Part shown: positions 24,700 to 39,200 of the stretch, piece after piece
Layout: each line of letters starts with the position of its first letter
How positions within the stretch are numbered: the stretch's first letter is position 1
Source of the DNA: Apostichopus japonicus
Taxonomy: Eukaryota > Echinodermata > Holothuroidea > Aspidochirotida > Stichopodidae
Reading direction: 5' to 3'
Length of the DNA stretch: 64,000 bases
Assembly: GCF_037975245.1 (NCBI RefSeq)
Contig: NC_092562.1
Span: 15,518,521 to 15,582,520, forward strand
Translations under genes and position numbers: made by a program
Notes under the pieces: model-generated
What the model was told of the DNA's origin: nothing
The model's input: only the letters and a program-made list of their open reading frames with translations
The model's database searches: none

Positions 24700-27600
24700 T
24701 TTAAGTTTCCCTGTCTGTGTGTCTATAAGTATGTTGTGTTGTCTGTCGCATTCACCTCACATGAGTTTGTCAGTTGGCTACGTAGTTAAGAGATTTGCTT
24801 TGAAGTGAACATTTCATGCTTGCATGCTCTCAAAAGTAACTTGAATTTGTAGAGCAATTTGGGGTTTCCTTAACAAGAGTAGTGGACCCTATAGATGCGA
24901 GTAGTTACACTATTGGGTTCATTTTCATCGTCAACTAAACAGATCAGAAATTGTATCGCGATGACATTGAAGTGTTACCGTTTTCTCTATCATTCAGGAG
25001 AAGATTTTATTGTGTGGTATGGTAACTTTGTGTGTGTCCCAGTATCTCTGTGCACTGTGTCATATGTATGTAGTCGCACTGATAGACAACGCACTTGCCA
25101 TCTTTTCACAAGTCGAATCGTAACCACGTTTTTTTGAGAAAAGAAATTATCATTTACCAAGCCTTAAATGAAAATGGTCAGTATTTCCACAGTGTTAAAT
25201 GGAAACATTAAGTTTGTAGGTTTGGAGCACTCTCATGATTTATTTTACGGAATTGTTGCACAGTAAACTTCAATGCATGCGTGATGTTACGGAAATATTT
25301 TTCCTTGCTACAAGCAGTTTGACTGTTACAAGTATAATTCTTGTCTGTTTGTTTTGAAATCTGATCAAACCATTGATGAAATCACATAGCCCAAAGACAG
25401 AACTCAACCACAGAGCAAATTATGTAGATCTTCATATGTTGATCTTCATCACCGCTATCCTTTGCAAGAACATTAAAGACCTTAATATCCCAAGGTTGTA
25501 ACCATAGAGCATCCTGCTTACTTACACCTGTATGAACATTGTTACATCAATGGTTATAGAAATATTTATATATTACATTTTTGCGGCTAGTATTGTCATC
25601 ATTATTAATAGGGTGTTTTTTTTACCAAGAAAGTTCTGTAATGAAATGAGTTTGTCAGGGTTGCAGGTATCAGAAGGTGCTACATCTGTCAAACTTTGAA
25701 GCAAAACGAAGTCTTAATATCACAGAAGGTTATAAAAATTAGAAACCAGACTTGTACACCCCACATGATCAAAGTTTGCACTTTTTTCTAAGATACAGTA
25801 TGGCATGGTCTCAAATTCATTTATCATTTTCAGTGAGTGGTATGTCCAACCTCATGTTATTCAGGGATGTTAAAGAGTTGATATTGCTCGGAAATGTAGG
25901 AGAAATTTATTCAACCTTGAAAATAATTGTAAGGTATACATGGAGAGTTAGTTGCAGGTCTAGTGTATGAGTTCACTGTTTAAACATTCAGCAGTTAGCC
26001 GTTGAAATGAAGTTACTTGTGGTATCATATGTGGAAATGGCCCAACTATCTGAAATATTATCATATATATGTTATATATATATATTGTATATATTAGGAA
26101 ATATCACCGGACTTGCACATCAAAGTGATGAACATTTGAAAAATGGGCCATTGTTTGTTTTTTTTGTAATTCAGTAGCTTCTTATTTAAGGGATTACAAA
26201 GAAAACAGTAGTCAGTTAAACAAACCAATACTATGCACTGTAATGCACTGTAAAATATGGAAGCACAATTCATCAGAGGAATAGTTCAGTTATAAGAATG
26301 ATACTGCTTGTCTCGTCAGATATTAGTCCAGGAAAAACATGCCATGAGTTGTAAATGAATATAACACCAGCCGCTTTTAACTTAACCTGGCCCAATGGTA
26401 TGAAAAGAATTGAACATCCAAGGAATTATTTCATTTTCACCCATTTAGTATCATTCCATCGGTTAATTGAGAATTCGCAAAATGTTGCCAGTGGGGAGAA
26501 ACATTTCTTTCAAAAGGACAGTAAATTCAATTGTCATTTCGCCTAGGTGACCCACCAGGATTATCCACTTTTCCCCCTGATAAGCTATGCATGTTGAAGA
26601 ATAAATTTCACAGCAAGCCATCCCATACCAAAATCAAATCATGTGCATGGTATTTTGCACATAAAGAGTTCCATTCACACTATTAAACAGAGATATCATA
26701 GACAAGAATAATAAACAAGAGATACTGTCCTTGCAACTGTCAAATGAAACCTGCTATGACAAGCCTTTTGGAGTTGATTGTGGTGGACAGAATATGCATT
26801 CGTTGTACAGATTCAATGTCTGTAATTTGTCATTTATAACCTTGTTATTCTATTGCAGTTCTCAGTGGTTTTTCAAAGTTATGTTTTCCTTTCAGCAAAG
26901 TACCGTCGTAGCTTGAAGCAAAAAAACAAGAGTAAGGACTGTGTCAGTTTCATGCATATTTGCTTCGTCTTTGGAAAAGTTTTGATGTTTTCTGATTTTA
27001 TTTGTAAGCAAGTGTAAATTCTGGATGTACAACAATCTTTGGATAACAGAAGTTGTAATTATATTTCTTGACATCTCTACTCATGGACTCCAATCATTCA
27101 TATAGCTAGAAGCATGCAAAGGCCAAAGGTCAAATTATTAGATCAAGAAGAGGAAGGGTGAGGGGAGGGGTAGGGGGGGTAGGTGGATGCAGGGAGTAAG
27201 AAAGGAAAACGTTTCTTCAACTGTTTAGAACTATTTAACATTTTCCTAGGACAAATGAGAGAGCGGGGAAGGGGTGGGGCGATGGTTATGCTTTCAACTG
27301 AATTTAGAGCTTTTAAAGGGAAAAATTCAATATTGAGACTACCCCTGTCAGATACAATTGTGTGAAGGCTTTAGAGCATTTTCACAGAAGCATTGGAAAA
27401 TCCATGGAATGGATGCTCAAGTTTTGAATTCTCTATATTAAGCATCATCCAGGCTGCCTTTCATTTTTTCTTATTTTAATTTTGAAAAGTGTTAAAACTA
27501 ATTAGAATAAATTATTTACTTATCCTGGCCAGCAGCAAAAGACAAAAAGTGTATGTTTTTTTTAAGTGAAAGCCCCGTTTCCATATGTAAAATGTGAGGC

Positions 27601-30259
27601 AGCATTAAGGAAGCAATTTTATTCGGGTGAACTCGCTAATTAATCAAGGTTCCCTTTCTAATGCGTAAATTACTTAAAAGTGGCAAATAAGCCTTGCTGA
27701 ATTCCTTACTTTCTTCTGTGTTCATTATCACATACCTATGTCCAAGGTTCTGATACATGTGTCAGTTTTCAATCCTTTGTTTTTCTTTTCTCTTTATGGC
27801 ATGGAACATCTACTTTTGTAGAAGTTAGATATGCAGGAAAAACAACCGATGCAAAATCTTTATGAAGTTGTAATATTGTTTCAAATTATTGATGTGTTGG
27901 AATGGGGGGGGGATAGGATTAGGATGGAAGTAGGGGGGAAAAAATGAGGAGGGGGGAGGGAGTTGTCTTCTTTGAATGACCGAATCTTAGAAGAAGTAGC
28001 GATGGGTAATGGAATATTATTTCCAGAAAAAGAAAAAAATAAATTTGTAAACTTAAACTATCAATTTGTCTTATTCGAATTTTGGATTATTTGTGTACAA
28101 AAAGAAATGGAAAGAAAAATGTCAAAGAGAATACATGTGACCATAGTGGCATGTTATGCATGTGGGTGTGTGTATGTATGATATGCCTTTGCTAGTAAAC
28201 AGAGTGACTCCAAAAGGAAATTTGGTTTTATGTGCATAATTGGTATGTACTATATTTTGTATAGATCTGATATAAAAGCATGGCATATAGGAATTTTCAA
28301 TGTCAAAATTGTCAATTCTGACCTAATAAATCACATTTAGCAGATCGTTTAAACAGGATGAATACCTTAACTTCACAAAGGAGTCGGAATATGTCAAATA
28401 TGAAACCATATGCCTTAGCTTACTTTTACAAATTTTCTTTCACTTCTTTTCTTCACACATTTAATGAGCAGAAATGACAGGAATAGCTACTCACGTGACG
28501 GTATAGTAGATCCTATTAATGTGAAAAAGCAGCTTAGTTCATGAGGGGAGGGCCGGGGGGTTGGGCAGATTGAAAGTTGTCTGTGGACGGTCAACAGGAA
28601 TAAGATTTTAAAGCCTTCAAAGAATGGGGTCTCTTAATTAAAGTGAGTTTATTGAATGTTATACTCAGTAAAGGAGCTGTGTGTTTTGGGTGAAAAAGAA
28701 TGTCATTTGAGGTGATGATTCAGAAAATCTTGTAAAAAAACAGACCATTGAACTTGACTCGCAATAAAATCTAACGAATTGTGCCAACACTTGACTTGAG
28801 AGATAAATTGACTTGTGATGCAACAACTGATATGGTTTAATTCTGGTCTCTAGTGAGCTGAGCATTGGAAGTAGGAATTTATTTGGACAAGAAGTTTATG
28901 TAGCAGTAGATCATGAACATAAACAGTGGTGTCATGAGCCAGGTGGGGACTTGTGGAAAATATCCCCTCCCCGAAGTTTTAATTTTTCTCTATGTATATT
29001 ATGGAAATCAGTATAAATTATTAAATGTCCAATTATTTTACCAGGTATTGGGATGTAGCCCCTCACCCCCCCCCCCCTGCTGCTCCGCATTCTCGTCAGG
29101 CCTTGTTATCCCCCAATAAGATTTTTCTTCTGTTCAAGGAAAAAGGAAATGCAAAAAAATGACTCCCTGAAATAAATCAATACTTATGAAAAATAAAGAC
29201 AAGACAAAAGGTAATTTATAAAAGAAAATCTTAAAAATGTTTTAATGGTATCAGGTTATATACAAATTTATGAAATAAATTAGCTTTCCATAGTTTTAAA
29301 AGAAAACAAAATGTGATCTTGATTCATCTCTATAAACAGCTTTTGCAAATTTTAAGTCCTCATAAAAAGGATCTTCCTGGAGGACTGCATTATGACTGAG
29401 CAGACTCCACAGCAAAAATGATCAGGATATATGAAAGCTAAGACTTGAGACAAGCTTCATAAACTGCAGATAAATCTTCCGACGTCTACAAACTTCCTGC
29501 GACCCATCGCAATGTTTTCAGGAACCATTTTTGGGGGATCGCACCCATAGTTTATGGATCATCGTCTTAAAAGGATTACTTGCAAGAGAGATGAACTTTG
29601 ATATGTTGTAGTCTAACGAAGCATAACTGAAACACGTACTGGTGATCATTGCAATTAATGGATAAATTTGAACAAAAACTTAGACTATAGACTATGAACT
29701 ACAAATTTTATCAGTGCAGGTCACTATTCAATACCACATATTTATGAAGTCGCAACCATCAAATTGGCTGTACAATTGGAGATGATCTACATATGTTACA
29801 TTGGTAAAAAAATTGTCAGAAATTCTTTATAAATGGCTAAGTCTACTGTTATTGCTCTATGTAACCATTAAACTAAATGGTTGGTCTGCTAGCTGCCACA
29901 ATAATCATTCCCAGGGAATAGAGATCTGTATCATTTTTTCTCTTATTCTGGAAAAGCAATTTTGAATGGCACTAAACATTAATTGTGACACAAATTATTG
30001 CAAAGAATTAACGATACATGTCATAATTTGGTAAATTTGTGTCACAGGAGATATTAAGTTGTGAACACAACTAACTGCTTCAAGTTGTTACTGAAAAGCT
30101 GAAAAATCTAAGTGCAAATTGTGAAAATACTCTCTTCAAACTAAGTTTCATCTCTGGTCGAATCTGGGACACCTAGAAGAATGTTGTTATATTTGATCCC
30201 AAATTTTGATGATTTCAGTTGTAAAAGTCTTCCTGGATTGAGTCCATTGCAATTGAGAA
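24700..30259. other. Intergenic DNA between the 3' ends of RAD23 and PAXX
   Basis: AT-rich sequence with G-rich patches (near 27150-27180, 27900-27960, 28545-28565), a short TA array near 26060-26095 and a C tract near 29069. Open frames are all under 90 codons with no domain or splice pattern. The distal part probably includes the PAXX 3' UTR. No gene found. Confidence 0.5.
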
Positions 30260-33200
30260 TCAATCAAATTCGACTCCTCTTGCTGCTTTTCTCCTGACAA
30301 AAAAAAAGAAAGCACACCTTTCAAAGTTGAAGGATTGTGGCCCAGAAAATATCCACAAATTGACATTATATAAATATCTCAAATGTATCAATTTCTTAAT
30401 GTTAAATAACACAAGTAGTAGGAACATTCACCAAGACATCTGCGAGAATTACGAGCACTTCCCTTTATAAAATAGGCAGTTTATCTTTGATAAGAATGAA
30501 GAGACTTATGTTGGTTGTCGCTATCAGGTATATGGTTGCCACCGATCTTAACCAACATTTTTTCCCGTATCGCATAGCATTTTGCTATGTGATACGGCAT
30601 AAGTTTTTCCCTGCAATTTTTGGAGCAACTCCAAACTGGGTTTTGTGCTATTTTTAACTTTTGCCACACTTTCAACTACAAATTGGGGACAACCCCAAAT
30701 TTTTTTTAGCACCATACTGATTCTGATTTTGACTTTTCCTGTTGCCGCTTATGTTTCCTGTTGCCCTTTATGAGACTTTTGCCACATTTTCACTACAATT
30801 TGGGGACAAACCCAATTTTTTAGCTATACTTATCACCATACTGATTCTGATTTTGACTTTTCCTGTTGCTGCATAGCTATTTCATTGGTGCAAAAATGTC
30901 AGACTATTTTCCAGCTCTGATTCAATCATATCTTTTCTCTTGAAACTGCCTTGCAAAATATAAAAGATGGAATGTTACTATAAGGTTCTTACATCTTTCT
31001 GTTACCTCACACTATTATTTCAGTCTCTATAATATGAACATAAAAAACACAATCCATTTACAAGGTGGCTTTTAGTACTTAAGAAACATCATACTGGTCA
31101 GCACAAAATGACCTGTCCTCTTAACAATCATACTGTTGCGAGTTTTTGTCTCCGTTGCAATTTTCGACCAAGTAACTTTATTTTGAAAGTTGAGTCATTA
31201 CCAGTGGTCTCCATGACTACAATCCAAGTCATGGATTTGAGTCACTGTGTTTTCTTCTCTAGATGAGTTAACTTCACTTTGGAAATGTAGTGATAGGAGT
31301 CAGGAACTTCTTAATACCTAATGCTACATTGTGAGTGCTTAAAGACAGTAACAAGAATCTTAAAGGGACTGCCCATATGTTCCCAAGAGCTGGAGACTTG
31401 TGGAAGAGGATTCTTATATGTGGGATGTTTTAAATTTTGATTAGAGCGACTGAAAGGCAGACACACAGCCACGACTGCAGTACGGAACAGCTTGTGGTTT
31501 GCTTGCAAATGTAACACTTGGAATCGAAACAACATCACCTTTCACGAGATCAAATATGCAAAAATACTCCAGCTTCTTTCAATCCTTGCCGATTCACAGC
31601 CTTTACGATTCATTTTAAGTTTCGTTCATAAATAAGGTTTATGATAAGAATCAAGGATCACGATAACTATATCATAATTTATCAACCCCCCCCCCCCAAT
31701 AAAACAGAACAGCAAAAAGTCTAACAGGACCGCAGCTTAATACCACTTGAGAGGAATTTCACCAAAAGGAAGAACAAACTGGACAAATAGATTAGAAACT
31801 TGATTGTAAAACAAACAACTTTAGTTCTTACTTCTTGCTAGTTGGGTTAATGATGCTCCTTCCTTGCGGTTTAACGATCTTGGATGTTCCTCCAGGCCTT
31901 CTTCTGGTAGTCTCAAAGTCTACGAAACGGTGAAAGGAATGTATATAGACTTTAATACAGACAGCAAGTGGCAATGTCAACTCAAAGATGCTCCAAGGAA
32001 TAAGTTAGTTTACACAGTTTTGTATGGCAGCTTTGGGGTTTTAATGAACTTTGTTTCTCATACAATATTGAACATGGTATCGAACGGTATGGAACGGCAA
32101 ACAAATTGCTACGGATCTTTGCATTTGTGTAGCAAATCTGCTCCAATTTGCATAACTTGCATCTTGCTGTTCCATACTGGAAAAATTATTCCCCCTGTAC
32201 TGCTAACATGCAGTTCTGCTAAAAGATTCATACGACCAGGATGCAAAGATGAATTGTGGTTTTGATTATATCAGATCCTAAAACTTGTCAGAAATTGACA
32301 TCTTTTTTTCGTCTACATGTATTATCTATATTTGGTCTTCTGATGTGAATACCTTTCACACTAGTTACTATTAAAGTAATACAAAATCTTTCACATATCT
32401 GAAACAACAATGACCAAACTCAGAGCCTTTGAAAGTATCTTTATGTACAAGCGTAACCATGTGTGCCATGTCACTTATCAGTTAATGACATAGGACAAAT
32501 GATACAAAAGGTACACTTACCTAAACTGAACTATATGGAGCACAAGCCACATTCACAAATCAAATGTGAGATCTGTTGTTCATGTTGCACTTCTTAACAT
32601 ATCAAAATTTATTGGTTTTCACATATTTTAACCTCCGCTGATCCTAAGTGACCTTTGGCCTCCTCTAGGCTGGCTCAGTGGTATTGAAATGAATAATTTA
32701 CCATTGAAATGTATGATAGCAAGCTAGCTAGCTTTGTAACATTCAATTGTTTTCTACAAAAAGACTCTCTAGTCAAAAAGGAATTAGCAGGATGGCCAGG
32801 GTCATTGTTTTCTTAACCTCTTTTCCTTTGTTAAAAAGAAGGTTCTTCATTGACATGAGTTTAACTTATGCAAATATTTTGTTTTTTTACAAACATTGAA
32901 AAAAAAACAGAACTAAACAAACCACCATACCTGGTAGTGTCATGGCTCCGTCGACTTTTTGCTTTTTTGCAGATCTCAGCTCCTCTTCTACGACTGTCGG
33001 GGAAAACAAAATCAACAGCAATTGATTAGTGTCGGACCTAAACTTTTATATTTGATGACTACTCCCTCTCATATATTACTTTCTAGAGCAACATTTTTGT
33101 GTTAAATTCTTGTATGTAACATGCAAGCCTTGTTATCCTATCGTATTGCAATTCCTTGGCTCAATTGCTTTCTAATATCTTTTCAATAAATTCAGAAATT

Positions 33201-36200
33201 GAATTTGTAATTGAATCTGTGTATTTTTTGCTATACATCGTAATAAACACTATTCTAGGCAAAGTGACAGATTACTTAAAATCAAACAAAGTAAACTTGA
33301 ATGACGTAGAGACATTTACGTACTGGTCGCCCTATTTTTTTTTTTGCAGTAGAAAAACACCTTTTGTTTTCTCTTTTCTGAAGAATAACAAAGGAGCACT
33401 TGTTTTTGCGCTATTTTACCGACTTATTTTATCTACTTGCAAGAAAGGTACCTTAGTAGTTTGATCAATCGACCTAGATTCTGGTCAAAACTTCCGATCT
33501 GATTAAAAATGATGCAGGTTAGCGTCTAAAAGAAGAAATGGCTAAAGTAATGGGATTGTCTGCTGACACGTCAGTGAATGGTTCTAATACTGAAATGTCA
33601 GAGAGCTTTTCCTTTCATGAGAGGATTGTCTCCTGGGAAGGTATGACATTTGATGAGTGCTTCTAGAAACAGCAGAGACATAGTCTCATCGTCACGGCAG
33701 AAAAGCTATTTCCATCGTTCCGTTTTACTGACGAGGCGATTTATCTGACCAAGAAGGTAAGGTTACTACTTTATGCAAAGGTATGTTTGTTGATGGCATG
33801 AGTTTATTATTATTTCTTTTTCACTGAATAAGATGTTAAGATATGGTAAATTTACACAACAATGAGGTATCCTATTGTTAAAAATATTAAAGTGGGTCCA
33901 CATACCAAGTGTGAAGATCATCTAGGTTTTAATTTTTTGAATTGTCCTTGTTTACAATGTGTTCACAGTTGAACCTCTCTTGAACTTAATGACCTTTGAC
34001 CTGAGCATAGAACGATACAATGTACTCAATAGGGTGCCTCCACATACTAATTTAAATATTCATGCAAGCTTCCTTTCTTGTGTTATAGTGTTTGAAAGGT
34101 TTTTAAACTTTGCTGACCTCAGATGACCTTTGACATCTGCAGAAAGCAATACATTTCTTCTATTCAATCAGTTCCATCCATGCACTAAATATGAAGTTCA
34201 CCTTCTTCCATACAGCTTGTTAGTTATAGTATACAAGCCAAGGCATCTCACAAATACACACAAATTCACACACATGCATGGAATCACTATGCATAGATTC
34301 ATTTTGCCTTCCTGAAGTCATCAAAAATAGAACTTTGATATTCAATCGCCAAGTGGCACTATGGCATCAATCATTATCAAAAGTGGCAGGCAGTGACATG
34401 ATCTTTGAAGTTTGTACCAGGATATTTCTAAAACAGGAAAAGGGTTTCCTTAGCTATTCAGTTTCTTATCACAACTTAATAAATTAAACAACCATCTCCT
34501 TTCTTGAAATACAATGCCCCCCCCCCACCACCCTTCTCGATCCTCCCCAAATACTATTTTCCTTTTTTTTTGTGGATCAAAGCCAGGATGTTTCAAACCT
34601 AAATACTGTAGATACTAATGCCCTTCTAAAAAGCCCTTAATGATAATATGGGGGGACAGCCTTGTTTATCCACTATGACATTTGATGACACACAGTGAAT
34701 TTGGTTCTGACTACTCTGTACTTGAATGAGTCACCTATCTAACCACCTACTGATGATAACAATCTGATGTGTTTTGGCATTCTTAAGAATATTATGACAT
34801 TCTTGAGTAAACAGTAGGAAAAGCATAATACAAATAATATTGGTATATATATATATATTTAAATATATATATATATCATTATACATAGATAATATTGGTA
34901 TCTATCTATATATTAGTTTGAAGAATTTGGTAATTTCTTCAAGACAAGGATACTATTTACCTCAAGAAGCATCCCTAATCTTTGTGTTTTATGGGATTGT
35001 TTACAGTATGTCCATCAGCTCATTATCAAAAGAATGCAGTGGATATTCCAAAAGTTGCTTACTGCTATTCAAAAACTTTGGGTGATAAGCCAAGGTCTTT
35101 AGGTGTCAAATTGGCTTCTATGAAACTCAATACTTTCATGAATAATCACAGATTTTTTACTGCAGGCTATTAAGGGAAAAGTCTGGAAGAAATAGGAGTA
35201 CAATTACTCCTTGGATGAAAGAAAGGCAAGAAAGAGGTACAGGAGTTTAGTGCCAGAAGAGAAGCTTATTTGAAAGGGCAAGAACTGCCATCTTTTAAAT
35301 GTTTTCATACCTTGATTGCTTTCGCTGAAGTTTCTTGTGGGATGGACAGGGAGAAAGATGGACACAAAATGAGGTCCTAAAGTTGTAATATCAGCAACAT
35401 GCCCTTATTTTCTGGCAGTTCATAAGTAGGAAGAAAAAAAACAGGTAGGAAGGGGAGTGATGGGACACCAAACTAGGGCCATAAAGAACTGAGATAAGTT
35501 AGACTAGGCGTACACACCTTGAACTCTTTCCTGAAGTTCTCTCGTAGTGTCTGCCAACCAAAACAACACATTTCGGATGTCTTTCTTCCTCTGGTTAGCC
35601 GAAGCCTCAAAGAGTTCGTAGTTCAGGGCTGACGAGCCGCTGCCTACTTCAAGAGATACTTTATGACCTTGGTTGGTTAAAGACAAATTTCCTCCTTTGA
35701 AAGCCTGCCTGCTTTGTTAAAAGGAAACAAGGAAACAAGGAAAAGAAAACACAGAGGTGCATGTTGTATCAACAATTAGTCTGATGAGGAACTTGCAATC
35801 TTGAAATTAGGGTCATATTTTGGCTGTCAAGTAGTTGAATAGGGATAGAGAGATAGGTGATGGAAGTGCCTACATTGGAGTGGTGCATTTTAGTACTGAA
35901 TTAAATGCACAGATATTAGCACCAGCTGTAAAATGGTATGAACGAGGAGACGGTATTACCATATATAGCAGGGTTGTCCAACCTTTTGCAGAGGAGGGCC
36001 ACATGGAATGATTATGATGAAGGAGGGGGCCGCATGAACCCTACGCTCGATTTTTTGCCGGAAGCCCAAGGCAACAACATGTGAGCACTGCGCGCGGAGC
36101 GCACTGATTTATTTTCCGTCCTGATAAAACAGATAAATAAAGTTCAGCCGCCCCCCACCCCCTCCGATAAGAGAGTGTCACACAAACTGACCTGTATGCA

Positions 36201-39200
36201 GTTTTTTTTGTATATAGCTTCAAATTGTTATCAATAAATCTGCTCACTAAAATTTCGCACTTTAGATCATCTCTGGCGGGCCGGACGCAACCCTGCGGCG
36301 GGCCGGACTGTGGCCCGCGGGCCGTAGGTTGGACAACCCTGATATATAGGGTGCTGGCATAGTAGCATGGAGTGAAGAGTGATGGCGCCCCCATGTCATT
36401 CTGTTAAATCTTGATTGTTTTATAATACCAAAGGCTAATGACATACTGCCATTGAATCTGAGTTAAAAATTGATTTCATTTCATGATGGAGATAGAAACT
36501 CCATAACACAAGGACAACTCCTTGTCTAAGTTCTCACGACCTATCTGTTAGACTTTCACATACTGTATATACTTGATATGTGTTATACTCCCATTGAAGT
36601 AAAATTCTGATACTTCCATTGTATTCCATAGCAACTCTGTACAATGGTACATACATACAGTCAGGCAGTAGCTTTCAAATTGATTAGATAATTATTATAT
36701 GTTAGATCTACGGTTGTATACAGTCAAATGACTCCTGTGTGTAAAAGAATGCTATGTTCAGTGAAGAATTCATAGGAATTATTGAAAAAGAAAATTTTAA
36801 AAAAATATTGAAAAAAGGGGGAAAAAATTCACCTGAACAAGAATCAATGAGGTGCTCTTAGGATTACAAATGTAAGCCAATAAAATGTTTGCTCTTCGAA
36901 AATTGTTAATAATATAAACATATCATATTTTATAAGTACATGAAGAATAGAAAAATAACTGAGAAATTTTAGACAAAAAAAAAAAAACCAATTTATGGCT
37001 AGGAGATTCAAAAGCAGAGAGGTCCACTGGTTCGAATCCCATGCTAGCTATTAATTTCTTTGCTGTTTTTCGTATAATATAGCCACTTTTCCTTTATTGA
37101 CTTTCGAGGATTTTGAACTGAACAGAATCACTCAGGCCTTTTAAATTAAAGCTCACTGCATTAGGCAATGGCTACAAAACAAGATATTCAGCATAGAGCT
37201 CTACTTTATGATGCAAAGAATATTTTTGCCAGGCATATAAATACGACTTACTATAAACTAGAACACCACAAACCAATAGAAACGACTCACCGTATTTTGG
37301 AGAAGTACGCTTCATACCCGGCGACATCTGCCAACTCTCTCTGGGATTTGGAAGAAAGAAACAAAAGGGTAATTAACTGAAATGAGCAAAAAATTTCCAC
37401 TTCGATACCCAGCACTTATATAGAAGGATGTTTATTTGTACTCTTTCCCCATTGAAAAGCATAAATTAACCTAAAGATTTATTCCACAATGCAAGAGATG
37501 TAATCAATAAGAAGCAGGGTTGCACATTTTCTTAAGAAGCAACCATGATAACTAATTTTTTTGACCAACGTGATTATAATTTTTGACACCGTATGAAAGA
37601 ACAATCAGTATAAATGCAGTGAAACTACCCAAGGGCACCCATTCTATATCAGACATCCACCATCATTGAGTTTGGACAATGTCAAAGTGGAAATTCATGT
37701 CTTAAAATAGGATCACTTTGTTTAATCACGAAGTAGGAATACAGTCAACTACTACTCATATATTTTAAAGTAACCCTACCCCCTCATCACACCTTCACAA
37801 GAAGCAAAGGACTGAGGTAACTTGTACTACTGGCATCACTTCGAGAAAATGTATTTAGTACTCATGTTAGAGACTTACTTTTATGTCCACAGATTTGTCC
37901 TATTAATTTATCGTTACTCTAGTGTTGAGTAAAACTATTGTAGTTCCCACAGTAATGAATGTAGTTACACATTTGATCTTCTCATAGAAATTTCACTCTG
38001 AAAATATTTCCTAAGGGAGCAAATGTATTTGTAATGAATGTGGAAGCCAATGTCGCATTAACACCCACTGGGGCCCAATGAACCATGTGCTTGCCACCAC
38101 CAATGGCAAGCACTACCTCAAATAAATGTTGACATGTCTTGACTGGAAGTGTCCCTTGACATCTTGGGGACCCTTGACCTTTGACCTAGAGACTCCTATG
38201 CACTTGCTTCATCTGTCTATGACATATATATAAGCTGATACTAGAGGAGGAAGGGCAAAGGAAGATTGTAAATCATAAATAAAAGTTCAAAACTTACATG
38301 AGAGTCAAGGGATGTTTGATCTAGCTCTAGCCTCCAAACATCAATACCATTAGAAATGCTGCAATGGGAAGAGGTTAGCACACAGGTAAGTATTTTTCAC
38401 AAATATTAGAGCATACTACTATTACTTAAAGCAGGGTTGTCCAACCTACGGCCCGCGGGCCACAGTCCGGCCCGCTGCAGGGTTGCGTCTGGCCCGCCAG
38501 AGATGCTTCTATGGTGCGAAATTTGAGTGAGCAGATTTATTGATAACAATTTGAAGCTATATAATCAGTCATTCGAACCTTCTGGGTCCAAAAAACTGCA
38601 TACAGGTCAGTTTGTGTGACACTCTCAGCGGAGTGGGGGGGGGGGGTGCGGCTGGACTTTATTCATCTGTTTTATCAGGAAGGAAAATAAATCAGTGCGC
38701 TCCGCGCGCAGTGCTCACATTTTGTTGCCTTGGGCTTCGGGCAAAAAATCAAAAAATCGAGCGTAGGGTTCATGCGGCCCCCTCCTTCATCATAATTATT
38801 CCATGTGGCCCTCCTCTGTAAAAGGTTGGACAACCCTGACTTAAAGGGTGTGAAGACTCGCGCAAAAAGTAACGTCTCATGCCGGTAATCTGACCTAGTT
38901 TCGAATGAGGTGTAACAGTAGTGTTAGACACCACCATGGATCCCAGAAAATACACACACAGCTTGCTACCGTCGGTAATTAGACACTAGTGTTCAGTCAG
39001 TACATACAGCTGTAGCCAATACCCATGCAAAGCACAGTGTATAAGCGATACAGCGATGGACATCTTAGGTCCAGCTAAGGATAACAATTAAGGTATCTCG
39101 TCTCATTAATGTTTGCATTTTGTAGCAACACAAACAAAACGTCACTTGCAAGCAACAGAAAGTTAACCTTTTCAGATGGCTGCATGCAGTTTGGGGCGAG

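Noticed and set aside
31828-31919. Ending PAXX at the TAA at 31830-31828
   Set aside because: The stop overlaps a strong donor, and an in-phase exon at 30293-30260 supplies the expected Ku-binding tail, so I treat the TAA as intronic in the main form.
37168-37380. 70-codon plus-strand frame
   Set aside because: It is the antisense shadow of PAXX exon 3 and its flanks.
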